From Candidatus Bathyarchaeota archaeon B23 (GTDB lineage Archaea; Thermoproteota; Bathyarchaeia; TCS64; B23): a stretch of 9,170 nt of DNA. Below the pieces are notes generated by a model. The model was not told where the DNA came from, did not search any database, and saw only the letters and a list, made by a program, of their open reading frames with translations. Made by a program: the position numbers and the translations under genes. Every line of letters starts with the position of its first letter. Position 1 is the stretch's first letter. This document shows, in pieces, positions 1-6,767 of this stretch. Where the stretch lies: positions 1 through 9,170 of the forward strand of contig LUCA01000018.1 of NCBI GenBank assembly GCA_001593875.1. Direction: 5' to 3'.

Positions 1-213
1 CACCACCTGGCATCTATCCTGCTGTCTGATTCGTCGATGCCGTAGTCGGTGTTGTTCTCTATCTGGCAGAATCTGACATCGAAGTTGGATAGAGAAAAGG
101 CACCTATACCCCCACTGTTTTGAGTGAGGTTGGAGCAGACGACAGATCCATGTGTATGACTGAGGTATATACCATCATCATAGTTTTCTTGGAAGATCGA
201 GTGAGATATATAT
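1..213 (-). pseudogene. Out-of-frame continuation of the beta-helix gene, cut by the window edge
   Basis: On the minus strand from about base 213 to base 1 a stop-free frame reads on with the same coil pattern: SHSIFQENYDDGIYL, CSNLTQNSGGIGAF, CQIENNTDYGIDES, SRIDARW. It has no start codon of its own and joins the upstream frame across an AT-dinucleotide run at 206-213. If two bases are restored in that run, the joined protein reads SASRIYISHSIFQEN, which lines up residue by residue with the preceding coil GSDRICISNSQFAEN. The final IDARW resembles the approach to the DAxxNWWG segment common in NosD-like proteins, so the true C-terminus lies beyond the left edge. This is either a genuine frameshift (pseudogene or slippage-variable gene) or a sequencing/assembly error. 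Confidence 0.8.
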
Positions 214-1143
214 CCTTGAGGCGGATGAATAAAGGCCGTCATCATCGTTTTCGGCGAACTGGGAGTTAGAGATACATATCCTATCACTCCCACCGATGGA
301 GAGGCCATCCTGAGAGTTGTTGTAGCCCTCCACTCCCAGTAGCCAGATATCGTAAGAGTCGCTGACAGAGAATCCATATAGGTTGTGATAGCCTTCGCAT
401 CCAGAGATCAGTATATTATTGGAAGAGAAGACTTGGATTCCATCATCATCATTGAGATAGGCGACACAACCAACCATAGATGCATTGGATATGCCCCAGA
501 GATGAAATCCATCATCATTATTATTATAGGCCTGGCAGTATGAGATTGAGAGATCCCTAGAATCACGAAGATAGAATCCATTTTTATAATTATCGCTGGA
601 GTTTACATCCTCGATTAGGGCGTCAAAGACAGACCATAAATAGAGGCCATCATCGGTGTTATTTACGATATCGCACCTCCTGATCACCACCTCCTCAGAC
701 CATCCGATATGGATGCCATCATCGCCGTTATCTCTGATGATACAATCCTCGATGGTCGTCGAGTTTCCATCCCGGACATATATCCCATCGCTGGCGTTTG
801 TTATGGTGAAGCCTTCCAGGGTGATCTCCTCCGAGTTGAAGATGCGGATGACTTCGTACCAGCCGATGCCGTCTATGATGGTGGCCTCCGCCCCCTCCTC
901 CCCCACGATGGTCAGCCTCTTCTTAGATAGGATGTCTATATGCTCCTTGTAGGTTCCAGCCCTCACCACGATGGTGTCGTTCTCCTCCGCATAGTTTATC
1001 GCACTCTGAATCGTCGAATAGTCGTCGGGGACGTAGATGACATCGGGATCACCGGCTGCAGGAATAACATTCAGCAGGGGGATAGCCAAAGGGGAGAGCA
1101 GCAATCCAAGCCAGAGGATAACCACCCAACACCCTCTAGACAT
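178..1143 (-). CDS. Secreted right-handed parallel beta-helix protein (NosD/PbH1-type), frameshifted 3' end
   Basis: Reads 321 residues before a stop at 178-180. Residues 1-31 look like a signal peptide (short basic start, hydrophobic run VVILWLGLLL, AAGD exit), so the product is probably exported. Residues 35-66 match the usual beta-helix entry (VIYVPDDYSTIQSAI, then DTIVVRAGTY). From about residue 70 the protein is a solenoid of 22-23-residue coils, each with a D-G or N-G turn (DDGIHI, DDGLYL, KNGFYL, DDGFHL, DDDGIQV, QDGLSI, DDDGLY). Such proteins are surface or periplasmic polysaccharide-binding, lyase or copper-site assembly (NosD) proteins; no catalytic residues can be assigned here. 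The last eight or so residues are out-of-frame: the solenoid continues in another frame toward base 1 (see next entry). The ATG at 1141-1143 has GAGG four bases upstream and a T-rich box 28 bases upstream. Fold is certain, function unknown. Confidence 0.85.
   Translation of the reverse strand: MSRGCWVVILWLGLLLSPLAIPLLNVIPAAGDPDVIYVPDDYSTIQSAINYAEENDTIVVRAGTYKEHIDILSKKRLTIVGEEGAEATIIDGIGWYEVIRIFNSEEITLEGFTITNASDGIYVRDGNSTTIEDCIIRDNGDDGIHIGWSEEVVIRRCDIVNNTDDGLYLWSVFDALIEDVNSSDNYKNGFYLRDSRDLSISYCQAYNNNDDGFHLWGISNASMVGCVAYLNDDDGIQVFSSNNILISGCEGYHNLYGFSVSDSYDIWLLGVEGYNNSQDGLSIGGSDRICISNSQFAENDDDGLYSSASRIYISLDLPRKL
206..213. repeat. (AT)4 dinucleotide run at the frameshift point
   Basis: The bases atatatat sit exactly where the beta-helix reading frame breaks. 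The minus-strand codons are ATA-TAT-ATC; adding one AT unit restores the coil alignment. The glycine-turn codons of neighbouring coils are 69 or 66 bases apart, but across this run the distance is 64 (171 to 235), that is 66 minus 2. A short dinucleotide run is a plausible slippage site. Confidence 0.7.
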
Positions 1144-1166
1144 TTATCCTCAGAGAAGATCAATAG

Positions 1167-1176
1167 GATAAAAAAA
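1167..1176 (-). promoter_or_regulatory. TATA-like box of the beta-helix gene (or T-tract terminator)
   Basis: On the minus strand the run TTTTTTTATC is centred about 28 bases before the ATG at 1143, the spacing expected for an archaeal TATA box and a leaderless transcript. A GAGG at 1148-1151 would be a conventional ribosome-binding site, so the two readings compete. The same T-run lies just downstream of a small GC-rich inverted repeat (CTCCC-C-GGGAG, 1188-1198) and could instead end the transcript of the upstream membrane-protein gene. No transcription data are visible here. Confidence 0.4.
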
Positions 1177-1217
1177 CTTTCCCAGATCTCCCCGGGAGCT
1201 GATAGGGGCCAGGAGAC

Positions 1218-3440
1218 TCACCCCCCAAGCCATCTCCTGATCTTCACAACCTCCCAAATTATAAGGAGTCCGACGGCCGCCGAGGTGATGAGCTGCATCG
1301 TCAGCATCCCCCTACCCCCCGTTGGGGCGTCCAGCATCTCTGAGGCCCCATGCCATAGATCGGAGAGCACGGCGACGGATACCATGTAGGGGGGTTTGTG
1401 GGGGCTCCTCAGCTCCGATAGATCGGAGAGGGCTACCCCCCGCCCTCCATCACATCCATATTGGACGACGACTGGCTTGAGGGTGTAGACGCCGCCGATG
1501 GAGGGCTTCAGCTTATAGGTGATACTCCTAGAGCCGTTTGGCTCTAGGGAAGGCCACGACGCCTCCGTAGACCCCAAGACCAACAGGGTGTTGGGGTAGT
1601 AGGCCCCTGGATCATCCTCCACCTTCACATCGAAGATCGGCCTCTCCTCTCGGTTTATCACCGTGATGGTCACCGTCACCTCTCCCCCCTCCCCCGTCGG
1701 GGAGAGCTCCCTCACCACCTCGACATGGGGGAGGACGTCGGCCTCGAAGAGGAGGATGAGATCCGATGGGTCGAGGGACACGCCCTTCGACAAGAGGGTT
1801 GAGTTGATCCATCGGGGTATATCCTCCGGGGGGACGGTGGCCAGGAGCTTCCCTATCGACTCATTCTCATCAGGGCCCAGGAAGGTTAAGAGCAGCCTCG
1901 AGATGTCCGCCTCAGAGGAGAGACGCAGCCCCTCCACCCCCAGGAGCTGGCCGAGATCGAAGGTGTGGAGCTCCGGGGGGGAGTGAACCGCCCTCCTCCA
2001 ATAGGTGAAGATGCCCGACACTCCCATCAATCCCTCGCCCTCTGGAATGATGATGGATGCGAGGCCGAGCTCCTCGATCCTCCCCAGCGATACGTACTCG
2101 TCGAACCTCTCGACATCGATCAATCCGGCGAAGAGGAGGATCCCATCGGAGGAGCCACCCAGGAGGCGGGGCCTGAGGGCTCCCCCAGAGAAGGCGTCGT
2201 GGATCGTCTCGGCGACTCCATCAGCGGAGGATATGAGGCCTAGATAGTCACCGGATAACTCATCGAGGCCGGATGTAGAGGCGTAGACCTCCCTAAACAA
2301 CCGCTCCTCCCCGTGGGACGTCGTGATCGCCTGCTCCACCGACGCGAGGCGCCGTAACGTGATGCCTAGCGTGGAGGAGATGGTGGAGGCGATGGTCGAT
2401 GCCCTATCCTCAGCCTCCTCCCGGGGGATGTTTAGATAGGTGATGAGGAGAAGGGTTGGCGGCGCAAATCTCCCGAGGGAGATGAGGGGTAGACCAGAGG
2501 CGAACTCGCCGAATATCCGAGAGGCGGGGAGGAGCCCCCCCTCCTGGGTGAGAAGGAGGGCGTATATGAGCCCCTCCGCCTCAGGGCTATCAGGGTCGAC
2601 GCCGAAGAGGGAGATGGAGGAGTCTGCGAAGAAGGCCATCACGTATCCACTCCCCAACTCATCGGCGATGCCGATGAGCCCCTCAAAGTAGAATCCAGGG
2701 GCCTCAGCCTGGGTGGATGATCCAAGGGCCATCGGACCCAGGGGGAGGATCAGGAGTAGGGCCACGGCACCGACTTTTTGCCCGCCTCTCATCCACCCCC
2801 TTATGGAGTTGGATAGGGGCGAGAGACGACCTTCGACGTATCTCCCCATCTCAGCGCCTATTAGGGCCGCCACGATGAGGATGATGGTATCTTCGACGGA
2901 GACGACCAGTATGGGGGCGAGCAGCCTCATCACCAGCCTTAGAGGCAACCCGGATAGGGGCTCTGTAGGGGTGATGACTCCTCCGCCTAGGAGCTCCATG
3001 AGCCTGGCGATGAGGGTGCCTATCACGGGAGCCTCCAGGATATGGGCGATCGTCAGGCCTCTAGGGGGAGGGGGTAGATGGGAGAGGGCTTCACCCCCTA
3101 GAAGGCCGAGCTCCCTCGCCCTTCTAATCGAGTCGAGGCCGGAGAGGATCAAGATGGCTGAGGTGGTTGAGTAGACCGATAGGGCTGTCGAGATCCCCCT
3201 CCACCTCCTTCCCACCACGAGGCCACAGATGAAGCCTACAAAAAACCAGATGGAGAAGAGGGTGAGGTATTTGAGGGGATCGGCGAAGAGGAGGTAAGCT
3301 GCCACTAGGAGGCCGATGAAGGAGTAGCCCAGGATCGGGGTGAGCCAATCCGCTATCAGCATGAAGGTCCGATGTAGATAGATGTAGCCGAGGGTGAAGG
3401 CGATGAAGACGGAGAGGAGATAGACGCTCAACCTCCTCAT
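1218..3440 (-). CDS. Uncharacterised multispanning membrane protein with large extracytoplasmic region
   Basis: 740 residues; not recognised as a named family. Hydrophobic segments are visible at about 5-22, 34-53, 58-77, 86-101, 167-198 and 223-241; the last ends in ALGSSTQAEA, like the exit of a signal sequence. Residues about 245-710 are predominantly soluble-looking, followed by one C-terminal membrane segment (about 714-730) and a basic tail (KIRRWLGG). Within the soluble part, residues about 585-665 (GEVTVTITVINREERPIFDV, then SLEPNGSRSITYKL) resemble an Ig-like conserved-repeat/DUF11-type beta-sandwich commonly found in archaeal surface proteins. The rest of the ectodomain (250-570) gives no recognisable motif. 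N-x-S/T sites occur (N525, N546, N636). The gene precedes the secreted beta-helix gene on the same strand with a 74-base gap, so a cell-envelope role is likely but inferred. The ATG at 3438-3440 has no clear Shine-Dalgarno sequence. Confidence 0.75.
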   Translation of the reverse strand: MRRLSVYLLSVFIAFTLGYIYLHRTFMLIADWLTPILGYSFIGLLVAAYLLFADPLKYLTLFSIWFFVGFICGLVVGRRWRGISTALSVYSTTSAILILSGLDSIRRARELGLLGGEALSHLPPPPRGLTIAHILEAPVIGTLIARLMELLGGGVITPTEPLSGLPLRLVMRLLAPILVVSVEDTIILIVAALIGAEMGRYVEGRLSPLSNSIRGWMRGGQKVGAVALLLILPLGPMALGSSTQAEAPGFYFEGLIGIADELGSGYVMAFFADSSISLFGVDPDSPEAEGLIYALLLTQEGGLLPASRIFGEFASGLPLISLGRFAPPTLLLITYLNIPREEAEDRASTIASTISSTLGITLRRLASVEQAITTSHGEERLFREVYASTSGLDELSGDYLGLISSADGVAETIHDAFSGGALRPRLLGGSSDGILLFAGLIDVERFDEYVSLGRIEELGLASIIIPEGEGLMGVSGIFTYWRRAVHSPPELHTFDLGQLLGVEGLRLSSEADISRLLLTFLGPDENESIGKLLATVPPEDIPRWINSTLLSKGVSLDPSDLILLFEADVLPHVEVVRELSPTGEGGEVTVTITVINREERPIFDVKVEDDPGAYYPNTLLVLGSTEASWPSLEPNGSRSITYKLKPSIGGVYTLKPVVVQYGCDGGRGVALSDLSELRSPHKPPYMVSVAVLSDLWHGASEMLDAPTGGRGMLTMQLITSAAVGLLIIWEVVKIRRWLGG

Positions 3441-3471
3441 GGAGACCCAGGGGAGAGGCTATCACTAGGGG

Positions 3472-3479
3472 ATTATAAG
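3472..3479 (-). promoter_or_regulatory. TATA-like box for the membrane-protein gene
   Basis: The minus strand reads CTTATAAT, centred about 35 bases before the ATG at 3440. This would place the transcript start roughly 8-10 bases before the gene, which fits the lack of a Shine-Dalgarno sequence. It is back to back with the box for the divergent gene, 28 bases away centre to centre. Confidence 0.45.
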
Positions 3480-3498
3480 CTTCTCGATGACCTCTAAG

Positions 3499-3506
3499 CT
3501 TTAAAG
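3499..3506 (+). promoter_or_regulatory. TATA-like box for the ADP-forming acetyl-CoA synthetase gene
   Basis: CTTTAAAG is centred about 31 bases before the GTG at 3534, in the only AT-rich stretch of the 93-base divergent spacer. GGAGGGGGAGG at 3510-3520 and GGAG at 3527-3530 follow it, so a ribosome-binding site may also be used. Confidence 0.45.
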
Positions 3507-3533
3507 CCTGGAGGGGGAGGAGTATAGGAGCCG

Positions 3534-4241
3534 GTGTCCAACATGAAGGGGGAGGCGGAGAGGATCATCTCAAAGGCGAGGGAGGAGGGGAGGAGCTTCC
3601 TCCTGGAGCCTGAGGCCAAGAGGCTCTGCGCCCTCTACGGGCTCCCCGTCACCCGCTTCGAGGTCGCCAAGTCGGAGGAGGAGGCCGTGGAGGCCGCCGT
3701 GAGGATAGGCTTCCCCGTCGTCCTGAAGGTGGTCTCACCTCAGGTGCTCCACAAATCCGACGTGGGAGGCGTCCTCCTCAACCTCAAGGATGAGGAGGGG
3801 GTGAGGGAGGCCTATAGGCGGATACATGGGAACGTGAAGGCCAAGGTTCCGGAGGCGGTGATAGAGGGGATACTCATCCAGGAGATGGCCCCCAGCTCGA
3901 CGGAGGTCATTGTAGGCGCCACCCGGGATCCCACCTTCGGCCCCACCATCATGTTCGGCCTTGGAGGAATCTTCGTCGAGATACTAAAAGACGTCTCCTT
4001 CAGGCTCCTCCCCATAGAGCAGGCTGACGCCGAGGAGATGATAGGGGAGATCAAGGCCTACAAGATCCTGGAGGGGGCGAGGGGGATGCCTAAGGCCGAT
4101 AGGGAGGCGCTCATCGAGATTCTCCTCAAGACCTCGGATATGCTGATGGACTACCCCGAGATCAAGGAGCTAGACCTAAACCCGATCCTCGTCTACGAGA
4201 AGGGGGCTAAGATCGTCGACGCCAGGGTTATCCTGGAGTGA
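3534..4241 (+). CDS. acdB: Acetyl-CoA synthetase (ADP-forming), beta subunit
   Basis: 235 residues, close to the roughly 232 of the Pyrococcus beta subunit. With an alpha subunit (not in this window) it converts acyl-CoA, ADP and phosphate to the acid, ATP and CoA, the energy-conserving step of archaeal fermentation. It is an ATP-grasp protein: FLLEPEAKRLCALYGLPV near the start (22-39), FPVVLKVVSP (60-69), then VLHKSDVGG whose H73 corresponds to the beta-subunit histidine implicated in phosphoryl transfer (His71 in Pyrococcus). GATRDPTFGP (128-137), GLGGIFVE (142-149) and KELDLNPILV (211-220) complete the ATP-grasp signature. GTG at 3534 is taken as the start; the ATG at 3543 (residue 4) is an equally plausible alternative. 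The gene is alone on its strand; alpha and beta genes are often unlinked in archaea. The acyl substrate (acetyl, or branched or aryl) cannot be told from beta alone. Confidence 0.9.
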   Translation: MSNMKGEAERIISKAREEGRSFLLEPEAKRLCALYGLPVTRFEVAKSEEEAVEAAVRIGFPVVLKVVSPQVLHKSDVGGVLLNLKDEEGVREAYRRIHGNVKAKVPEAVIEGILIQEMAPSSTEVIVGATRDPTFGPTIMFGLGGIFVEILKDVSFRLLPIEQADAEEMIGEIKAYKILEGARGMPKADREALIEILLKTSDMLMDYPEIKELDLNPILVYEKGAKIVDARVILE

Positions 4242-4242
4242 G

Positions 4243-5409
4243 TTAGGATTCAGAAAGATAGGGGAGGAGCCTCTCCTCCAAGGCCCCCACGCCCGAGCCC
4301 AATCTCAGCTCATAGCCTAGGGACTTCAAGGCCATCTCCAGGCTGGACATCGTCGCCGTCAGGTCGGCCACCGTCACCGTCCCCATGTGACCCACCCTGA
4401 TGGTCTTGCCCTTCAGCCTCCCCAAGCCGCCGGCTATGGTGACCCCGTGCCTCTCCCTCATCACCCTCCTCAACTCGGCGTCGTCCACGCCCTCCGGGAC
4501 CTTGACCACGGAGACCGTGTGGGCCTCATAGCCCTCAGCTGGGAAGGACCCCAAGCCGATGGCCCCCAAACCAGCCCTGAAGGCCTCGGAGAAGGCCCTA
4601 TGCCTCCGCCACCGATTCTCCAGGCCCTCCTCGGCTATCAGCCTCAAAGCCTCCAACAAACCCAAGACCATCCCCGTAGGCGGGGTGGCGAAGTAGCCGC
4701 TGGGGTCCTTCATGATGGGCCCCCACCGCCTCAAGTCGGCGAAGTAGTCGGCCACCGGCGTCCTCCGGCTCTCGACGACGCCCCAAGCCTTCTCATTGAG
4801 GCAGAGGAGCGTCAAGCCGGGTGGAGCTCCCAAGGCCTTCTGGCTTCCGGTGAGGCAGAGGTCGAGGCCCCACTCATCCATCTTCAGCGGCATCCCGCCG
4901 ACGCCGCAGACGGCGTCGACGATGCAGACGGCGTCCGTCCCCCTCGCCACCCTCCCGATCTCCTCTAGGGGGTTGGCGATCCCCGTGGAGGTGTCTACGT
5001 GTTCGACGGTGAGGGCCTTATAATCGCCCTCCGACAGCTTCTCCTCCACCAGCCTTGGGTCTATGGGCTCACCCCACTGGAAGGTGAGATGCTCCACGAC
5101 GCCTCCATGGGCCTCCACGATCTCGCTCCACCTCTCGCCGAAGAAGCCGTTCTCGACGCAGAGGACTCGGTCACCCCTCTCGACGACGTTGGCGATGGCG
5201 GCCTCCATGCCCAGGGTGCCGCTGCCGGAGAGGATGAAGGGGTGGCCCTCCGTCTGGAAGAGCATCCGGGTGAGCTCTAGGGCCTCTAGGAAGCCCCTCT
5301 TGAACTCCTCGCTCCAGTGGCTGACGACGGGTTTCGAGAGGATCCTCAACACCCTCGGGGAGACCATCGTGGGCCCGGGGATCATCAGAAGCTCACGTTC
5401 ACTCCTCAA
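4243..5409 (-). CDS. Class V PLP-dependent aminotransferase (alanine/serine-glyoxylate type)
   Basis: 388 residues, normal for the alanine-glyoxylate / serine-pyruvate aminotransferase group of fold-type I. Visible landmarks: LLMIPGPTMVSPRVL at the N-terminus, SGSGTLGMEAA (61-71) binding the cofactor phosphate, the HVDTSTG segment (137-143), IVDAVCGVGG with D165 contacting the pyridine nitrogen, LTGSQKALGAPPG with K191 as the Schiff-base lysine, the ATPPTG loop (241-246), and IRVGHMG with R338 expected to bind the substrate carboxylate. It should move an amino group between amino acids such as alanine, serine or aspartate and glyoxylate or pyruvate; exact specificity is not readable. 2-aminoethylphosphonate aminotransferase is a related but less likely alternative. 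The start is uncertain: TTG at 5407-5409 is the first usable codon and gives the family's short lead before MIPGPT; the ATG at 5383-5385 (residue 9) would trim it. It converges on acdB with one base between stops. Confidence 0.88.
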   Translation of the reverse strand: MRSERELLMIPGPTMVSPRVLRILSKPVVSHWSEEFKRGFLEALELTRMLFQTEGHPFILSGSGTLGMEAAIANVVERGDRVLCVENGFFGERWSEIVEAHGGVVEHLTFQWGEPIDPRLVEEKLSEGDYKALTVEHVDTSTGIANPLEEIGRVARGTDAVCIVDAVCGVGGMPLKMDEWGLDLCLTGSQKALGAPPGLTLLCLNEKAWGVVESRRTPVADYFADLRRWGPIMKDPSGYFATPPTGMVLGLLEALRLIAEEGLENRWRRHRAFSEAFRAGLGAIGLGSFPAEGYEAHTVSVVKVPEGVDDAELRRVMRERHGVTIAGGLGRLKGKTIRVGHMGTVTVADLTATMSSLEMALKSLGYELRLGSGVGALEERLLPYLSES

Positions 5410-5440
5410 AGGGCATCCCGCACCCCCATACTCCTGAGCC

Positions 5441-5447
5441 TAAAAAA
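5441..5447 (-). promoter_or_regulatory. TATA-like box for the aminotransferase gene
   Basis: The minus strand reads TTTTTTA, centred about 35 bases before the TTG at 5409. Its distance matches that of the membrane-protein gene box, which supports the TTG rather than the internal ATG as the start. Confidence 0.4.
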
Positions 5448-5463
5448 TCTTTGTGGGCAACCG

Positions 5464-5470
5464 TTAATTA
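5464..5470 (+). promoter_or_regulatory. TATA-like box for the larA-like/UxaA operon
   Basis: TTAATTA is centred about 34 bases before the TTG at 5501 and is the only AT-rich element there. An in-frame TAG at 5486-5488 excludes starts further upstream. The divergent box for the aminotransferase is only about 23 bases away, centre to centre. Confidence 0.45.
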
Positions 5471-5500
5471 GGCTGTGGACCCCAATAGAGGCGACGGGGA

Positions 5501-6763
5501 TTGAGGAGGTTGAGCTTCACCCTGCCAGGTCCACCCTGGTTTGATGAGCCCCCTCCCACCTTGGAGTTCCCCGGGGATTGGGATGTCAAGCGTTGCCGGA
5601 TGGCCTGCGAGGATGTTAGGGCCCTGACGGCGGAGGCTATCAGGGCCGCCATCGAGAATCCCCTAGGCACAAAGCCGTTGAGGAGGTTGGCGAGGGGGAG
5701 GGAGGAGGCGGTCATCCTAATCGACGACATGACGAGGCCGACGAAGACCCATCAGTATCTCCCCCCGATCCTGGAGGCCTTGAGGGAGGCAGGCATACCG
5801 AGGGACAACATCAGATTCATCATGGCCTCTGGAAGCCACGGCCCCCGTGATCGAAGGGATTTCGTCAAGAAGCTGGGGGAAGAGGTGGTTACGGAGTATC
5901 AGATCTACAATCACAACCCCTATGAGTACCTAGAGTACCTAGGCGAGACCAGCAGGGGGACGCCGCTCCACATAAACGCCGAGGTGATGAGCTGCGACCT
6001 GAAGATCGGCGTGGGAACCGTCCTCTTCCACAGGTTGATGGGTTTCAGCGGCGGGGGGAAGATGATCCTCCCAGGGGTCTCAGGCATCGAGACCATCATC
6101 CACAACCACGGCGAGGTGGGGGGCTTCGGCCCGGGGAGGACGCCCCACCCATCGACGGGCTACCTCAAACATCGGGGAAACATCATGCGGCTGGACGCCG
6201 AGGAGGGGGCGAGGATCGCTGGCCTAGACTTCAAGGTGGACACGGTCCTCAACCTCGATAGAGACCCCATGGCGGTCTACGCCGGAGACTTCATCCAGAC
6301 CCATAGGAGGGCGGTGGAGGCTGCCTTGAGGTGGCATAGAGCCGAGGCTCCGGAGGGGATGGATGTGGTGGTGGCCAACGCCTATATGAGAGCCAACGAA
6401 GCGAGGCTAGCCCTCTGGCCGGCCTACGCCTCGGTGAGGGAGGGGGGGACGATAGTCCTCATACCCAACTCCCCCGAGGGGCAGGTGAACCACTGGGTCT
6501 TCGGGAGACACGGCAAATTCATCGCCGCCAGGCTCGCCCACAGGGGGCGTAGACCCCTGGAGAGGGGGGTGAAGCTCGTCATCTACTCCCCCTACAGGGA
6601 GAGGAGCCTCGACTTAACGCTGGGCGAGCCAGGGCAGACCCTATGGCTGAGGGATTGGGAGGAGGTTTTAGAGGTGTTGAGGACTGAACATGGCCCGCAT
6701 CCGAGGGTGGCGATACTCCCAGACGCCACCTCGGGCATACCGGAGACCAGGATGGGGGGTTAA
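5501..6763 (+). CDS. LarA-family protein (nickel-pincer 2-hydroxyacid racemase/epimerase, DUF2088)
   Basis: 420 residues, normal LarA-family length. LarA proteins racemise or epimerise 2-hydroxy acids by hydride transfer using a nickel-pincer nucleotide cofactor made by LarB, LarC and LarE, none of which is in this window. Family landmarks: DDMTRPT (75-81) with the DxTRP arginine R79; MASGSHGP (108-115), whose H113 corresponds to a catalytic His (H108 of Lactiplantibacillus LarA); LFHRLMGFSGGGKMILPG (175-192) with H177 matching the second catalytic His and K187 matching the lysine that carries the cofactor; and IIHNHG with H203 at the nickel-ligand position. So the cofactor and acid/base residues appear intact. 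The start is TTG at 5501, the first possible codon after a TAG at 5486; TTG at 5510 is an alternative. It is the first gene of an operon with a UxaA-family enzyme, 4 bases before the small subunit, so its substrate is probably the hydroxy acid that enzyme uses (inference). Lactate specificity is not supported. Confidence 0.87.
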   Translation: MRRLSFTLPGPPWFDEPPPTLEFPGDWDVKRCRMACEDVRALTAEAIRAAIENPLGTKPLRRLARGREEAVILIDDMTRPTKTHQYLPPILEALREAGIPRDNIRFIMASGSHGPRDRRDFVKKLGEEVVTEYQIYNHNPYEYLEYLGETSRGTPLHINAEVMSCDLKIGVGTVLFHRLMGFSGGGKMILPGVSGIETIIHNHGEVGGFGPGRTPHPSTGYLKHRGNIMRLDAEEGARIAGLDFKVDTVLNLDRDPMAVYAGDFIQTHRRAVEAALRWHRAEAPEGMDVVVANAYMRANEARLALWPAYASVREGGTIVLIPNSPEGQVNHWVFGRHGKFIAARLAHRGRRPLERGVKLVIYSPYRERSLDLTLGEPGQTLWLRDWEEVLEVLRTEHGPHPRVAILPDATSGIPETRMGG

Positions 6764-6767
6764 GACC

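Noticed and set aside
160..790. Regularly spaced CCATCATC blocks, resembling a CRISPR or tandem-repeat array
   Set aside because: The 66-69-base step and the varying sequence between blocks match codons for D-D-G turns of consecutive beta-helix coils in an open frame; blocks are too short and degenerate for CRISPR repeats.
940..1389. Plus-strand open frame spanning the gap between the beta-helix and membrane-protein genes
   Set aside because: It is antisense to both genes at its ends and crosses the likely promoter; no motif or ribosome-binding site supports it.
4387..4968. Long open frame on the plus strand inside the aminotransferase gene
   Set aside because: It is antisense to a well-conserved gene; its proline-rich, low-complexity translation is typical of mirror frames in GC-rich DNA and has no family resemblance or promoter.
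5501..6763. Calling the LarA-family gene lactate racemase (larA)
   Set aside because: Cofactor residues match, but the substrate-region residues and the operon partner do not support lactate; only the family name is justified.
6690..6767. Extending the SAF subunit 26 residues upstream to 6690
   Set aside because: The extension overlaps the end of the larA-like gene, is Arg/Pro/Trp-rich with no family match, and the ATG at 6768 has a G-rich ribosome-binding stretch at the right distance.
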